64,000 nucleotides of DNA from Tubiluchus corallicola (GCA_030141605.1 JAQGDQ010000044.1:654001-718000), one strand, 5' to 3'; positions 1-20,039 are shown, counted from the stretch's first letter. Translations and numbers: made by a program. Notes: a model not told the origin generated them from the letters alone.

Positions 1-129
1 AACAATGTGTTTCATTTTCGCGAGGAATTCCTCAAAGAATTTCTCCTCTAGGCATTCTGTTGCGCGTCTTCACTGTGAAATGGGCCTCAGCTTTCCTAGA
101 AATTAACTGCTTAGTCATCATTATTTCAG

Positions 130-2729
130 ATACAAGAAGTTCATGGAAAATGAATTTCACATTATGGACTTTATAAAAAGCCATGTGGACGAACACACGA
201 AAACGTACAATCCAGATGACTTTGTTTCTCTTATTTAATGAAAATCCATTGTATTAATTCCAAATCCATTCCAGTAACCTAATATTGTACTCTAACTGTA
301 ATGGTGACAAAATTTTTACATTGGCTTTTGATTATAATGTCTCTAAGCTTTTTTGAGCTGTTTTGTACCTCTCTGAGTAAGCAAGACAGGACGATTTTTC
401 ATATACTACCCCATTTTCAACACTGATAAAAAGTACACATTTTTAGACAATTAATACTACAAACGCATTTCTGATAATTAAATAATAGATTACAAACTTA
501 ATTAACGGCAGGCGAGCCCAACTATTCATGACATCACAAATTAACATAATTTTCAACAACAAAAATATTCCACGAGTGTGTTGCACGTGTTTGCGAAAGC
601 AAAAATTGAAGTACAATGCTACTGTAAAATATTCAGCAAGTTTTAAGATAAAAATTCAAATTTCAAATATACCGCTGTGATCACGTATGAGCTTTCGAAA
701 CGGTGTACGTTTGTCACAGACTAGCACATTTGAACTGAGAGGTACAGCACCCGTTTTTTGTGCAATGCGTTTCCCAAATGCAGGTGCTAATGCCCGTTTA
801 ACTAGCGAAAGGCGAAAGGCCTGTAACAGCGAAGAACTAGTGGTACGAACATGAAATTGTGTTTGTGTGGTAATAATTCTTTCACGTAAGTCATTTTTGA
901 AAAAATAGTATGTTTCCTTTCAATATTTGAAAGAGTTGATTGTTTTGACCTACAGTTTAAGATTGGATCCTGTTTTGCTTTAATTTTGGTTGCAACCATG
1001 TTGACAAAGGACGAGAATCGTGCAAACGACACAGTTTAGAGTAGAAATAAGTAAACGTGGAAAAGCAATTTCAAAAAGCACTTGAAGTCAAATTTTTAAT
1101 AAGTGTAATCAATTTTAATGACGTTGTAGCAGTAAAATAAGATTTCTGACATGATCAGAAGAGAAATGAGTTAAACCCGAGTTGAGATGAGATGGCTTCT
1201 TCATTTTCAATTCTGACACTAAAGAAATGTGTTTACAAGAAAAAAATCAAACAAAATATCAGAGACTTTTAATTCAAAAGTCGAGATGCAAGGTTATTTA
1301 ATCAATTATTGTTCATATAAATTCACAACTAAACCTTGAAATATCTTAAATATGGGGCGATTTGACGTGACAGAGTTCCAGGTTAGCTCACTTCCCTTTT
1401 CTCTGCCTCTTTTAGCATGTTAAAAGGGTTCTAGCATATTAACAACTTCGAAAAATCACTCGAAACACTTAATTATTGTGACACTAATAGATAAATTCAG
1501 TAAAATACAAATTATTGATTTTTTGCAATAATGGGTGCCAAATCTGTTAAAATAGTAAGTATTTAACTTTTTTTCAGTTAGTGAGCTTATGTGGGTTGCA
1601 GCAGACTGTTTCTTTGCTGGAACCGAAACCACGTCATCAACACTTTATTGGGCGTTTATTTACTTGCTGCATTATCCCGATGTACAGAAACGCGTGCAGA
1701 AAGAAATTGATGACGTCATTGGAAAATCAAGGCTGCCATCTGTAGCCGACAAACCAAACATGCCTTTCACGGAAGCAACTTTAACTGAAATACAAAGAAT
1801 GGGTAATGAAAGTGTTGGCAAAAATAAGAAATTTTTTGTTGACCATACTGATGATTTACAAACTATATTAACATTCATTGCTACTATCATCCTAATTTTC
1901 TAATTTTTTCCATGGCACTTTTTTCCATATATATGTAGCTTATATCATAGAACTTACAAAAAGGCTTTTAAAATGTTGTTTCGTATTTACATCCAGAGCT
2001 AAAGCAACATGATACTAGTCATTTGTGATGGCCTGCAATTTTTGGTCTTTTGAAAGTAGTATTTTCAACACATTTTCAGGAAACATTGTACCACTTGGAG
2101 TACCACATTCCACTTCAAAAGAGGTGACGTTTCAAGGCTACAGAATACCAGCTCGTACGACTGTAATGTTGAACTTGACTGCCATCCATCAGGATCCGGT
2201 CATGTTTCCGGAACCTAATCACTTCCGTCCTGAACGCCATTTGAACGACAAAGGAGAGTTTGTAAAGAATGATGCAGTAATTCCATTTTCAGTTGGTGAG
2301 ATTTATTTTACACATAGAGAAAGAAGAAGAAAAAGAAAACCTTCTAATGGAGGGGGTGTGGGATAGATGGTTATAGCATCTATTTACAAAACCTCATCAG
2401 AAGGGAAGGACAGGCAGATAGACCTTTTTTTCTTTCACCAATACATAACCAATTATCGGTTAAGTTTGAGTAAGGCTAGAAAGGTGATCAGAGTTTGCAC
2501 AGGTGTTGAAACTTGGATTCGAACCAAGAACCTCTGGATTGGCTTTCAGGTGTTGTAACCACACAGACACCTGACACAAAGTAGAGCAATGTTTTGGTTA
2601 TAGACATTTTATTACTTGGAAGCAGCATACCTTTTGTTACACATTAACACCTGGTTAGGCAATGTGATGCGTCCACCATTGCATGCCACTAACCTCCAAC
2701 ACATCTAGCCCATTTTTCTAAAAAAGTGT

Positions 2730-2764
<35 letters not shown>

Positions 2765-3953
2765 TCCTATTATACATATATATAATGTAAACATATATAT
2801 ATGTATACATTATATATATGTATGTATACATATATAATGCTCATCTGCGCTCTCGTACAAACTCACAAAGGGAATTTGAATCTTGTTAAAAGGACATAGG
2901 TATAGCCAACAAGGAAGACATTTTCTTATAGGACAGTGTTGAAGACAAATCTCCAACAAATCAAGCCAACATATCAAAAAGTGTTTTATGTCTATATAAT
3001 GCTCGCCTTGGCTCTCATTCGAAAACACAAAGGGAGTTTCAATCTTGCCAGAGGGACACGGGTATAGCCCACTAGAAAGGCATTTTTATAGGACAGGCAA
3101 TCACAAATTCCTGAAAGGTAGTTAGTCATGTAACTGAACTTGATCACCGTCAGTAAAAATAATACCACAATATAGAATAGTTATTTAGTCCATTAGCAAT
3201 TTAACTAAATAATGTCACAATGCTACCAAATCGTACACACTTTTAATTTTGCAGTTATGCACATGCAGCATGAACAGAAGTAAAATCAAACAGTGCTCTT
3301 CTGAGACGTCCCATTATCGTAATCATAAATAAGACAATGTGCCTTATCTCTACCTTACAGCTAACAAAGGTCCTGTGAAAAACGAAAACTTCTGTGTCTT
3401 AATGGGCCCTTTGTATTCTTTGCGATTTGAATGTGAGTCTTTGAATGTAAGTAAGACTCTGTTTATGTTTCCAAAGATCCTGAATACGTTCTACCACTTT
3501 CAGTAGTATGGAAATTATCGGCCTAAAACCGCTTGCAAATAGGCCTAATCAATGAAAGTTCTAATGCAACATGCAGGTTTGTAAAAACGGCTTTTGCAGC
3601 TTCAATAAAAACCATTAACGGTAACTGCAAAATGAAATGAAGAATCATTTTAAAATCAGTTCAAAAGAAGACAAAACGAACTTACTAGTATCAGCAGAGT
3701 ATTAAGAGAAAAACATGTGCAAGTCCTATTATGGCGCACTAGAGTTTTATAAAATAGTTTTGTTTGTTTAGGTCGACGTGTCTGTCTTGGTGAAGCTTTG
3801 GCAAGAATGGAGCTGTTTTTATACTTCACGAGCATACTGCAAAACTTTGACATTCAGCTACCCCCTGGTGCTCCTAAACCGAGCTTAGAACCACATTTTG
3901 GTTTCCTAGTGTCAGCTCCCGAACCTTATAAGATTCAAATGAATGTTCGTTAA
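130..3953 (+). CDS. CYP2-like cytochrome P450, 3' part (gene 1 of a tandem pair); one broken exon
   Basis: This is a microsomal haem monooxygenase; its 5' exons lie left of the window. I see four exons: 130-238, 1578-1802, 2080-2295 and 3772-3953. The second carries the I-helix oxygen-binding motif AGTETT and the K-helix ExxR (EIQR). The third carries FRPERHL. The last carries the haem loop, completed across the splice as [11 protein letters not shown] with the cysteine thiolate, and ends at TAA 3951-3953. The three later exons have correct GT/AG borders and the same phases as gene 2. The first aligns with gene 2 exon 3 (FIKSHVDEH against FFKQKVDEH), but after NPDDF the frame runs into TAA at 236-238 with no phase-1 donor, so about 20 codons are missing. 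Either a small replacement exon was missed or the gene is a recent pseudogene. The P450 identity is secure; functionality is not. Its substrate cannot be read from sequence. Confidence 0.82.
388..985. repeat. Dispersed repeat family A, copy 1
   Basis: This stretch lies between two P450 exons and matches 14815-15372 and 28433-29432 over most of its length. Shared blocks include the gattttcatat start, the GGCGAGCCCAAC block and a run encoding [11 protein letters not shown] on the minus strand. No terminal inverted repeats or target-site duplication were found, so its class is unknown. The minus frame is open for about 80 codons. Confidence 0.7.
986..1577. other. AT-rich intronic sequence, nothing recognised
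   Basis: This is the intron of P450 gene 1 downstream of repeat A. I found no replacement exon for the one broken at 238, no RNA gene and no repeat. Confidence 0.5.
2490..2575 (-). repeat. tRNA-derived repeat (SINE head)
   Basis: On the minus strand there is a B-box GGTTCGAATCC (2515-2525) and, about 45 bases upstream, an A-box-like TGTGTGGTTA. The arms do not fold into a proper acceptor stem, so I call a SINE head or tRNA pseudogene. It lies in the last intron of P450 gene 1. Confidence 0.4.
2733..2832. repeat. AT/ATAC microsatellite
   Basis: A run of (AT)n passes into ATATAC/ATGTATAC steps inside the last intron of P450 gene 1. The rest of that intron (2833-3771) holds a partly duplicated segment: the phrase about a bracketed 'ggacaggta/ggacacgg...tatagcc' recurs near 2890 and 3050. 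No coding sequence was seen. Confidence 0.7.
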
Positions 3954-4736
3954 TCAACATTAATAAGATAGAATATAGCTGTACGTGAATAGAGAGAAAA
4001 ATTACTTTAAAAAGAGTTGTTTTTTTTTGCTAAGTGCTGTCAGAAAAGTTTTAGTGTTAAAGAATTGTAAATTTAAAAAAATATTTAAGTAACGTTTTTT
4101 TGTGATTAGGTTTAAAACAGAAATAGTTTAAGTAAACATTTTCAGCATGAGAAAGCTGGTTGCAAACTAGATTTTACATGTTGGCAGTACTTGATGGCTT
4201 AAACTTGCTTTAACGTGAAATATAGATAATTACTCGATCTATCATCGTGAATTTTGTAATTTCTTTTGTTTACATGTGTCCAGTAGCCAATATTCAATAA
4301 CTACTTGTGTGTTTTGCCTGAAAAACAAGCATCATAGAAATTCCGTTGCCTTACATTTGGTGAGGTATCACAGATTCAGCAGAATAAGATTTGCGCGTTA
4401 ACATTTTCATTTCATTTTTTTATTTGAAACCTCTTGGCACCAGTGAATTATAGTAGTTACCACTATATTACTTCAGAAGGCAGACGATAAAACACTTATA
4501 AAAATAAGGTTAGACGTTAGTAACGTCAAATCATATTTATTTGATTTTTTTCTTGTGCCATACAGATTGAAAATTTGTTTGTTTGTTGTTTTTTGTCTGT
4601 TATTTGTTTTTCGTGCATTGATTCGTTTGTTTGTGTGCTGATTCGCTTACTTGCGTACCTGTTTATTCGTGTTTCTGCTAGTTTTCTCTCATTTTTTAAA
4701 ATTATTTTCTTAATGACATTTTTATTTAGACTACAA
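3954..4736. other. 3' flank of P450 gene 1, no feature recognised
   Basis: AT-rich sequence follows the stop codon. No AATAAA lies close to the stop; the first convincing one is near 5327. The region has T-rich and TTTG-rich runs (4560-4640) but no ORF or repeat that I recognise. Confidence 0.4.
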
Positions 4737-5170
4737 CAGTGGCTGATTTAGGGGGTGTGCTCAAGGGGCCTGGGCCCTCCCTTTCACAGTAACAGTTACA
4801 ACACACCAAATGAATATTTTCTCTGAATTATACGCATTACAACGATTTCCTAAATCCTAAAGATGCCTTATATCTGTAAAACTCATGTATCACCAGAAAA
4901 CAAATGTAAATGATTGTACATTCATGTATGCTGTATAATGTTTATCAATATATTGGCATGTAATCTTAAATCAAAGGTGAAATGAAACCTGTTCTAAACT
5001 AGTGAGCGTCCTTGAAGAAATGGCTTTTAGAAGGCAGAAAAGTGGTCGAAATGCAGTAAAATGTGTTGTTGTCCGGGTGGACCTCGTTGGGGAGCTTACA
5101 CCGCTCCCCCAACCCCCGTAAGTGCTTTTCTGTTGGACTCACCGTTGTTCTAAAACCTGTATCCGCCCCT
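4737..5170. mobile_element. Possible degraded hAT-type element
   Basis: The left edge reads CAGTGGCTGATTTAGGGG. The right edge, read in reverse, is AGGGGCGGATACAGG, the kind of terminal sequence many hAT elements carry. The ends match only partly and I see no clean 8-bp target duplication. It could be two unrelated fragments. Confidence 0.25.
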
Positions 5171-5445
5171 ATATTACATAAGCGGCTATAACTAATACGG
5201 GAACAGAGAAATAGAAGCATTTGAAAACATAATTATATATCCGTTAGTTATATACATTTGTAGATCCTTTTAAACTATGTCTTGTTAATTGCTATACTAC
5301 AAACGCTTGTTTTTTTTCTGTATTTAAAAATAAAATTGTCATAAAACGGAATGTTGCAGTTGGTTACACTTATTTAATGTGAGCAGTGTGCTGTGTTGCG
5401 GGGAAAAGCAATGCATACTACTACTGTTGTTTCCAAAATATTTAA

Positions 5446-6173
5446 AAGACAAGAAAAAGGGTACCTGATGTAGGTTTCAGAAAAATCGCCTTAAAAATTA
5501 TACTACTTTACAGCAATTATATGTGTACATAGTGCTTGCGTTGAAAGGAATTTTTGTTTGTTTTCATTTTAAATCTTCTGCAATACTGTTCTGACGGCGC
5601 CATTACATGACGTCACTACGACACGAAAATCAGGGGAAGAAAAGGCATTGCTAAATTATTTCCAAAAAAATATTCCATGCATATCCATATTACTTACCAT
5701 TTCGCTTAACTGCTGGAAAGACTTATGTAACTAGAAATAACAATTTAAAATATTCGTGCCAATTGGTAAAATGTCGCTGAGTCACCCTTCAGGGTGCGCC
5801 ACTCAGTAACCAAAATGGTATTTCTAATCTTATTGACAAGATACAGTAATTTAAAATTTTACTTAGTTAGTAACATGTATGCTAGGATGCTCTGATTATT
5901 TTTTCAAAAATTACTCAGTGTTATCTATGCTAGGATGCTCTGATTATTTTTTCAAACTTTGCTCAGTGTTATCTAAACTTGTTTCAAACGACCTACCATC
6001 AAAATGGCTGCCCCTAATGGTCATCGCGGGAGTAAATTTACACACTTTATTCAGCGTTACAGCCGACGCAAACGACGATGCCGACTGCATGCAAAAAGAC
6101 AGTGTGTAAATGGTATAAATTTCAAGACGAATTTTTTAAGCTTTATGTAAGTGGAGGTTTTTCTTGTGCTTTA
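5446..6173 (+). repeat. Dispersed repeat family B, copy 1
   Basis: About 700 bp here matches 57040-57735 in the same orientation, and 57780-58205 and 61955-62345 in the opposite one. Shared landmarks in order: GACAAGAAAA start, GGTTTCAGAAAAATCGCC, a TGACGTCA palindrome, CACCCTNCAGGGTG, AATGGCTGC and CATCGCGGGAG. Near 5879-5960 a 60-bp piece (TGCTAGGATGCTCTGATT) is tandemly doubled. No coding capacity is shared between copies. Confidence 0.7.
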
Positions 6174-6339
6174 AAAATTTACTTTTAAAATAATCTACAA
6201 CCTCCTTGCATGAACGTAGTTTCTTCTTGCAAATCTCTGTCTCATTTCCATCCTAGTGACCCATCAACTTATACCGGCCAATAATTAATATTACACTCGA
6301 GGGTTAGCAACCAGGAAGAGATTGTCAGAGTGCACTTAA

Positions 6340-7150
6340 ATGTATCCAAGGTTTTTGATTGATTTCAACATGACGGTTTTTTTTCAAATTACATGCAGCC
6401 CATTATTAGATTGGCTAAAATAAAATAATATTTAGAGAGCTGTCATCAAAGTGTTGTCATTAAGGGATCTGAATGCCTCAGAAAGGATTCACGTAGAGGC
6501 GGGAGTCTCCAAGGATAGATTCTACGCCCACTGTTGTTTTGGTGTTCATTAATGACACATCTGCAAACTTGGAGAATACTCTTCGTTGTTTACATACTTT
6601 TTTCTAACTCTCTCTCTTTTTTGTCCCCTGAAAAATATTAGCCTTGCAGTTGAAATCCTAAACTGTGACATTACTAAAATTCAAAACTTGGTATTCAAAG
6701 TGGTTAATAACAATGATGGTTCAAAAGTAGTTCAGTAAAATGCTGGAGGTATAATACTTTTTTCGTAATGCTGAAAATGAAGTAATGAATTGTATTTTCG
6801 ACTATTAACACAGTGGCTTGCTCAGTGCTGTGTTATCTCCCGGAAACTCTATATCGAAGACAAAACCGACTGCAATTCTTTTAACACGTTAGTCTATTCA
6901 GGTATGTTAATTTAGTCTTTTTATTTTATTTAATTAGCTTTTATTCTGGGAAGACTTATTGCATAGTGATTGGTTTTTCTTTCTATTCAGTCGTGGTAAT
7001 TTTTTATAGCTTGTTATATTTTAAATCAATGATGTTTTGCTTTTCATTTTCTTTTTTTCACTCTGGTGACCTACTGCCTTAACATTTTATCTGTAATATT
7101 CATCTGATGAGGCCGTTAGGACGAAAACTCCTGAAATAAATAAGTAATCT
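6340..7150 (+). mobile_element. Degenerate non-LTR retrotransposon (RT domain and 3' end)
   Basis: With frameshifts and stops, the plus strand still spells an RT core: KVFD..HDGFFFKLHA, SVVIKGSE, GGSLQG-ILRPLLF and VFINDTSANLENTL. These are the AFD, PQG and FIND blocks of a Jockey/CR1-type reverse transcriptase. Downstream, 7107-7135 reads CTGATGAGGCCGTTAGGACG then AAAAC, a 3'-end motif discussed in the findings. The element is dead. Confidence 0.6.
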
Positions 7151-7301
7151 ATTGTGAGATTATAAAGTGCATTCAACGTTTTATTCAGGCTAAAGATGGC
7201 AAGCCTCATGCGCATTTTTTTCACATTTTAGATGATTTAAAAAATTTGGCGCACGTTATTCCAAAACCGGTAGCCCTTAAAACAGCGCCCTCTTGCCCAC
7301 G

Positions 7302-7336
7302 TATAAAACAAGTCTAGCATGACCTTGTACTTCAGT
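7302..7336 (+). promoter_or_regulatory. TATA box and initiator of P450 gene 2
   Basis: TATAAAA at 7302-7308 is followed 23-28 bases later by TTCAGT at 7331-7336, an initiator-like sequence. This spacing fits a focused RNA polymerase II promoter. It would give a leader of about 330 nt before the ATG at 7662. Inferred from motifs and position only. Confidence 0.5.
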
Positions 7337-7639
7337 AGTCCACTCATAAGTGAGCTTAAAAATAGGTTTATTTCCGAATTTGCGAGTGCCGTTGCGCTCA
7401 GTTAAAGCTTGCTTGTGAGTCTTGTACATAACAGGCAGTACTGCTTAGCAATAAACAGTCAAATCTCGATATTAGCGTTGATTACATCATTTAAATGTGT
7501 TGATTTACATCTACAAACGTTATATTGTAGACACGTGTATAAAAAACACGTCTTCAAAATTAGTGCGACGCTTTCAAATATCCCAAGCGGCCAAGGCAGT
7601 GAAATCTATTTTTAAAAAAATTGCAGTCTGTTGTGTTTA

Positions 7640-7660
7640 ATGCAGCAACATCGACATTAG
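7640..7660 (+). other. Upstream ORF of P450 gene 2
   Basis: A six-codon ORF (ATG 7640, TAG 7658-7660) ends one base before the P450 start codon at 7662. If the leader is unspliced, scanning ribosomes meet it first, so it could lower or regulate P450 translation by reinitiation. Confidence 0.4.
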
Positions 7661-7661
7661 C

Positions 7662-15694
<8,033 letters not shown>

Positions 15695-16641
15695 AGTGTC
15701 GAACACCCACAAGTACAAGAGTTTCATATGAAAATCTGCATGATTGTTCATGCAACGTAGGGTCAAGCGGTAAGGGGCTAGGCGCCTAGAGGAGAAGTTT
15801 CAGATGCAAAAGCAGGAACTTTTGCCATGGGAGGAATTCGGTCAGACGAAGAACTCTAATCTGGGGGGAAATGTATTCTATGCACTGTGTATACACCTAT
15901 ACTTAACCAAATGAACTGCTGCTAATATACACAAGTTAGTAAGCTGCGTGCAGACGAAAGTTAGAATTAAAACACATTGAAGTTTTGTGAAGATTTAATT
16001 AACTATCATCTTTTTCTATTAATGCACTTAAACATTGAAGTTTTGTGATGATTCAATTAACTATCATCTTTTTTCTATTAATGCACTTAAAAAGAGGAGC
16101 TTTAAACTTGTAATTCTTTAGCAACTCATTTGGACATTAAATCATGTACATGTTTTATGACGAATTAAAATACTGATTTCGTTTTTCATTTGATTTAACT
16201 AATTCAAGATTAAAGTTGTTTTAATAATTAAAGTGCAGAGGCAGAAAAATTAATGGAGTAAATTTAGGAAACCAGGAATCGCAAAGGTTGGCATGCGAAT
16301 CAGAGCTCCGAGCGTCATTGGCTGGGGAATTGAACAAATACAGATGTTTCCAGAGCAAGGGTATACCTTGTTTTAGTCCTTTATTTCAAATACACGTTTT
16401 ACGTAGCTTGATAGATATCCAACTCTAGAATGTAAATAAATAATAGACAGCAAATCATGTGTTCCAGTAAAAATGACAAAGAAAAATTATTAAAACACGG
16501 AAGACTACAATGAAATTATATTTGTTGTAGTTTTAATTATTATATATATATATAATTGTTATAATATATATATATATATAAATATTAGAAACCTAAATAA
16601 TTACTGTTTAAATATAAATAAAAATAAAACGATGGGATGCT
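15695..16641. other. Convergent intergenic region
   Basis: This is the 3' flank shared by P450 gene 2 (+) and the cysteine-rich peptide gene (-). It contains a 55-bp direct duplication (AACATTGAAGTTTTGTGA at about 15977 and 16031), a candidate AATAAA at 16435-16440 and short AT runs near 16540-16580. No gene is seen. Confidence 0.5.
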
Positions 16642-17944
16642 TTATCCTTTGATCTGAGGTCTGACAACTGTATAATTCTCGTCAACGCAACACGCCTTGC
16701 AAGTATCACAAGCCCTGGAATAAGAAAAAAAACCGTCTAATTATTATTAATAAAATTGGATACTTTTAAACTGTTGATGTGTATCGATATTTTTATCATT
16801 TAACCGTTACATAGGATAAATGGTTGGGGCTTTCTGACAGTCTATTGTGGCTTTTTGACAATCTATTGTGGCTTTCTGACAATCTATATTTAGAGGTCAT
16901 CTGATGCAACCGTAACCTGCAAAATTACAACCGTTAAAACAAAAAACCAAACAAACACAAAAACAAACAAATAAACAAACAGCAGACACAAACACACAAA
17001 TAAACAAACAGACAAACAAGCAAGCAAACAGCTAAAACAAAAGCCAAATTCCCATGCAGAGATTAAAAAGTCCTATTCAAAGTCCTATTCAATTTATTGT
17101 ACTTACGATTTGATACTTACACACATTTCTCATGATATCCACACTGCTTAATTCTGGGATCGCATGGCCACACAAAACAGTAATACGTAACTGGAGCCCA
17201 ACAACCTGTAACCAAGAAAACTCCTTTTACGAGTGTCGTGGTGGCTGTCTCTCTGCCGGAGTGCACCACCATAATGGACGTTCTCTATTACTTAATAAAC
17301 ATTTCCGAAATTTAACAACAATTACGACGTATCTGAACTGAAAACGTAGGTGGAAGTTCAAAACAAACAAGCGTAGGAGCGATTAGATGTAAGTAACCTC
17401 TTGCAAAAGTAATTCACCATTTGTTTTGATCCCGTTAATAGTAAGTGCATTTAATCTAGACAACGGAATTCTAATTTATCACTGTAACAACTTGAAAGAA
17501 CAGTACTCACCGCTTAGGAGACATTCATTTTCTGGTGGATGTTTCAATTTATCAAAAAAACTTGCAGCTGTCACTTCTAAATTAAAAAACACCAAACCGT
17601 ATTACTGTAAGTTATGTACGTCTATACTGTACGGTACTTGTCAAAAAACTTTCAGTTGTCACTTGTAAATTAAAACTACCATACCGTATTACTGTAAGTT
17701 ATGTATGTCTATACTGTACGGTACTTGTCAAAAAACTTTTCGTTGTCACTTCTAAATTAAAAAAACACCAAAGAGTATTACTCTAAGTTATTCTTAACAA
17801 GTCTATAGATACTGTACGTATAGAACATAGATTCGTATAGAATACTATGATTTCAAATTATAATAATGCAAACTTACCGTATCCTAAGTTAGCAACTAGC
17901 CCCACAAAAACACAAACCATGAAAATTGTCTTTGACGAATCCAT
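16642..17944 (-). CDS. Small secreted cysteine-rich peptide, 74 residues, unrecognised
   Basis: I do not recognise the family. Three exons, 17944-17878, 17205-17121 and 16714-16642 (stop TAA 16642-16644), join in phases 1 and 2 into 75 codons with canonical GT/AG borders. Exon 1 is almost exactly a signal peptide: charged start, hydrophobic core, and a likely cleavage near Gly23. The mature part, about 50 residues, has nine cysteines spaced C-7-C-4-C-6-C-5-C-2-C-2-C-2-CC. The last five form a tight CxxCxxCxxCC block, suggesting either a disulphide-rich fold or metal binding; the odd number allows dimer formation. A TATA box lies about 170 bp upstream. Intron 2 holds an AAAC-rich run (16938-17035). 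It could be a signalling, defence or matrix peptide; the sequence does not decide. Confidence 0.7.
17555..17800. repeat. Tandem repeat, about 108 bp, 2.3 copies
   Basis: The blocks ATTACTGTAAGTTATGTA, CTATACTGTACGGTACTTG and TCAAAAAACTTT repeat at about 108-bp steps inside intron 1 of the cysteine-rich peptide gene. The last copy is diverged. Confidence 0.8.
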
Positions 17945-18112
17945 TTCAAAATGTCTTGCAACGTTGTTGGCGTATAAATGTTTCTTAATTCAATTTCTGA
18001 AATTCAGTGTCTTTATGAATTCATTTACGACTGTACGTTGAGGTAACATACGTCCTGCAGTCTTGCTTCGACAGTAAACTATCGCATTAAATGTTCAAGG
18101 GTATGAGGGCTG

Positions 18113-18120
18113 TATATATA
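18113..18120 (-). promoter_or_regulatory. Candidate TATA box of the cysteine-rich peptide gene
   Basis: TATATATA on the minus strand lies about 170 bp upstream of the ATG at 17944, in otherwise non-repetitive sequence. Transcription would start near 18085. Motif-only evidence. Confidence 0.35.
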
Positions 18121-18414
18121 CGTAATTCATACAAGACTCGTGCTCACAAACAACAACATACAATAGTTTGTGGAACAGGATGCTGGTGTTTCCTTTTAGC
18201 TATTTAACTACTCACGACTACATGTAGTGTAATAACTGATCCGTGTAGCTTCTGAGAGCTCAAAAAGTTGTTACGTACGTAGCCTTTCTGCATCACAATT
18301 TTCTTAAGTATAGACCTACATTTATTAGAAACGAAAATACTTCGCTCAGACGGAAACTTGTAAACACAAAACATCACAGACATTTTAATAGTCCAGCAGG
18401 GAACATCTCTTTGT

Positions 18415-18745
18415 TCATTGCCATCACCACTACATTCACTAACAGCATCACCATCACCATCATCGTCGTCGTCATCATCAACAACGACAACGACAACAGC
18501 AGCAGTAACAACAACAATAACATCATCGTGGTCATCAGCATCATCATCATCATCAACGACAACGACAATAACAACAACAGCAGCAGCAACAACAATAACA
18601 ATAACATCGTCGTGGTCATCAGCATCATCATCATCATCCTCACCATCATCATCAACGACAACAACAACAACAGCAGCAGCAGCAGCAGCAACAACAACAA
18701 CAATAACCTCGTCGTGGTCATCAGCATCATCATCATCATCATGAT
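18415..18745. repeat. Mixed trinucleotide array (ATC/AAC/AGC)
   Basis: CATCAT, AACAAC/ACGACA and CAGCAG blocks alternate in a roughly 110-bp higher-order unit repeated three times, each joined by the phrase TCGTGGTCATCAGCATCA. The overlapping open frames in several registers come from the repeat and are not coding. Confidence 0.9.
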
Positions 18746-19405
18746 TGACGATAACAACAGGTACATTCGTGGGCATTGCTTAAGGTACTATGAGGCCAAC
18801 CCTTATGTACATAAATGATAAAAAACCATCAAACATAATTATTAGAATCTATAGTTTAACGAGTGATTATTATTTTTCTAAAACGTCACGGATATTAACA
18901 TTCTGTACAGGAAAACAATCAAAGCTATACATAACAAAACTAATTCCTCATAATCAGGCTGACTTGAGCCAGTAATATAGCAAATTATGTTCAAAAAACA
19001 CAGTGAAATTGTCAACGAATTACAGATTATTTAATACATGATACTTAATCAATAGATAATTAACGTTTAATAAAATTAATTTACTGTCAGTAATTGTCAA
19101 AGAGTTTCGTTCACCAACTTAAGAAAACGAAACAAACACTGCACAAACCGTTTAAACAAATTAAACTGCATACAGTTTTTCGCTGTTCAGAAACTGAGGT
19201 TTACATTACCAAAATTATTATGCTTAATGAATGAATAGTTTAATAATACTTGTTAATGAAGTATAGAGTTACCATAATAAAAAGTCATCAATCATCGAAA
19301 AACATGCTTTCAACGATTGTTGGCCATCTTTATTACACTAAACTGCGTTCAAAATCAAGTAGTCGAATATTTTAACCACTTATCGTGAATCCACTTTGTT
19401 GCGTA
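18746..19405. other. AT-rich intergenic sequence
   Basis: No gene, RNA or repeat is recognised in this stretch. Confidence 0.4.
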
Positions 19406-19807
19406 CAGGGGCGTATCAATACTTTACAGCGTCCTAGGCTGATTATTCTGTCTGGTCCATTTCTATTGCGAACTTATATAATGAGCACGATAAACAATTA
19501 CTTGTGGTGTATTAGAAACACTATTAACCTAGTTTTACGTGGTCATTATTATTAACATGTATTTGCACAGCGCAGGCTGCGCAACTGCTTTTTGTGTAAT
19601 ACCTTGCACCTGTTCGTTATGTGGCACTTATATAAAAGTTGCTCTCACTAATATAAAATGATGTATTAGAAAATGCGCCCTTTACATGAATATGAAAGTA
19701 CACACATTTTCCAAGTAAAATAAGAATTTTTTCTAAAACGTGACGCTCTTCGGACCTTTGGCGCCCTAGGCTTTAGCCTAGTTAGCCTATTTGTTAATAC
19801 GCCCATT
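19406..19807. mobile_element. Candidate degraded hAT-like MITE
   Basis: The left end CAGGGGCGTATCAATAC and the right end GTTAATACGCCCATT are imperfect inverted repeats. The flanking 8-mers GTTGCGTA and ATTGTATA differ by transitions only, as expected for an old target duplication. No transposase sequence is present. Confidence 0.45.
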
Positions 19808-20039
19808 ATTGTATACAATGTCTGCGAGCAAACAAGAAAAGAACATTACGTTAAAATTGCAACCCAACATAAATCATCACAATTATTTTGCAACGTGAAA
19901 GACCTGCCTACTACACAAATACAAACTTTATCGTGAACTACATAAGTTATCAAAGCACGCAAGAAAAGCCTGCCACATTGATTCGGAATTCAAGAGATGA
20001 TTTCGTCTTAAATGAATTCTACAAAATTTATAATGTAAT

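Noticed and set aside
18204-18818. Overlapping Asp/Val, Ser/Thr and Asn/Ile frames
   Set aside because: Trinucleotide repeats open on both strands; no start context or splice partner.
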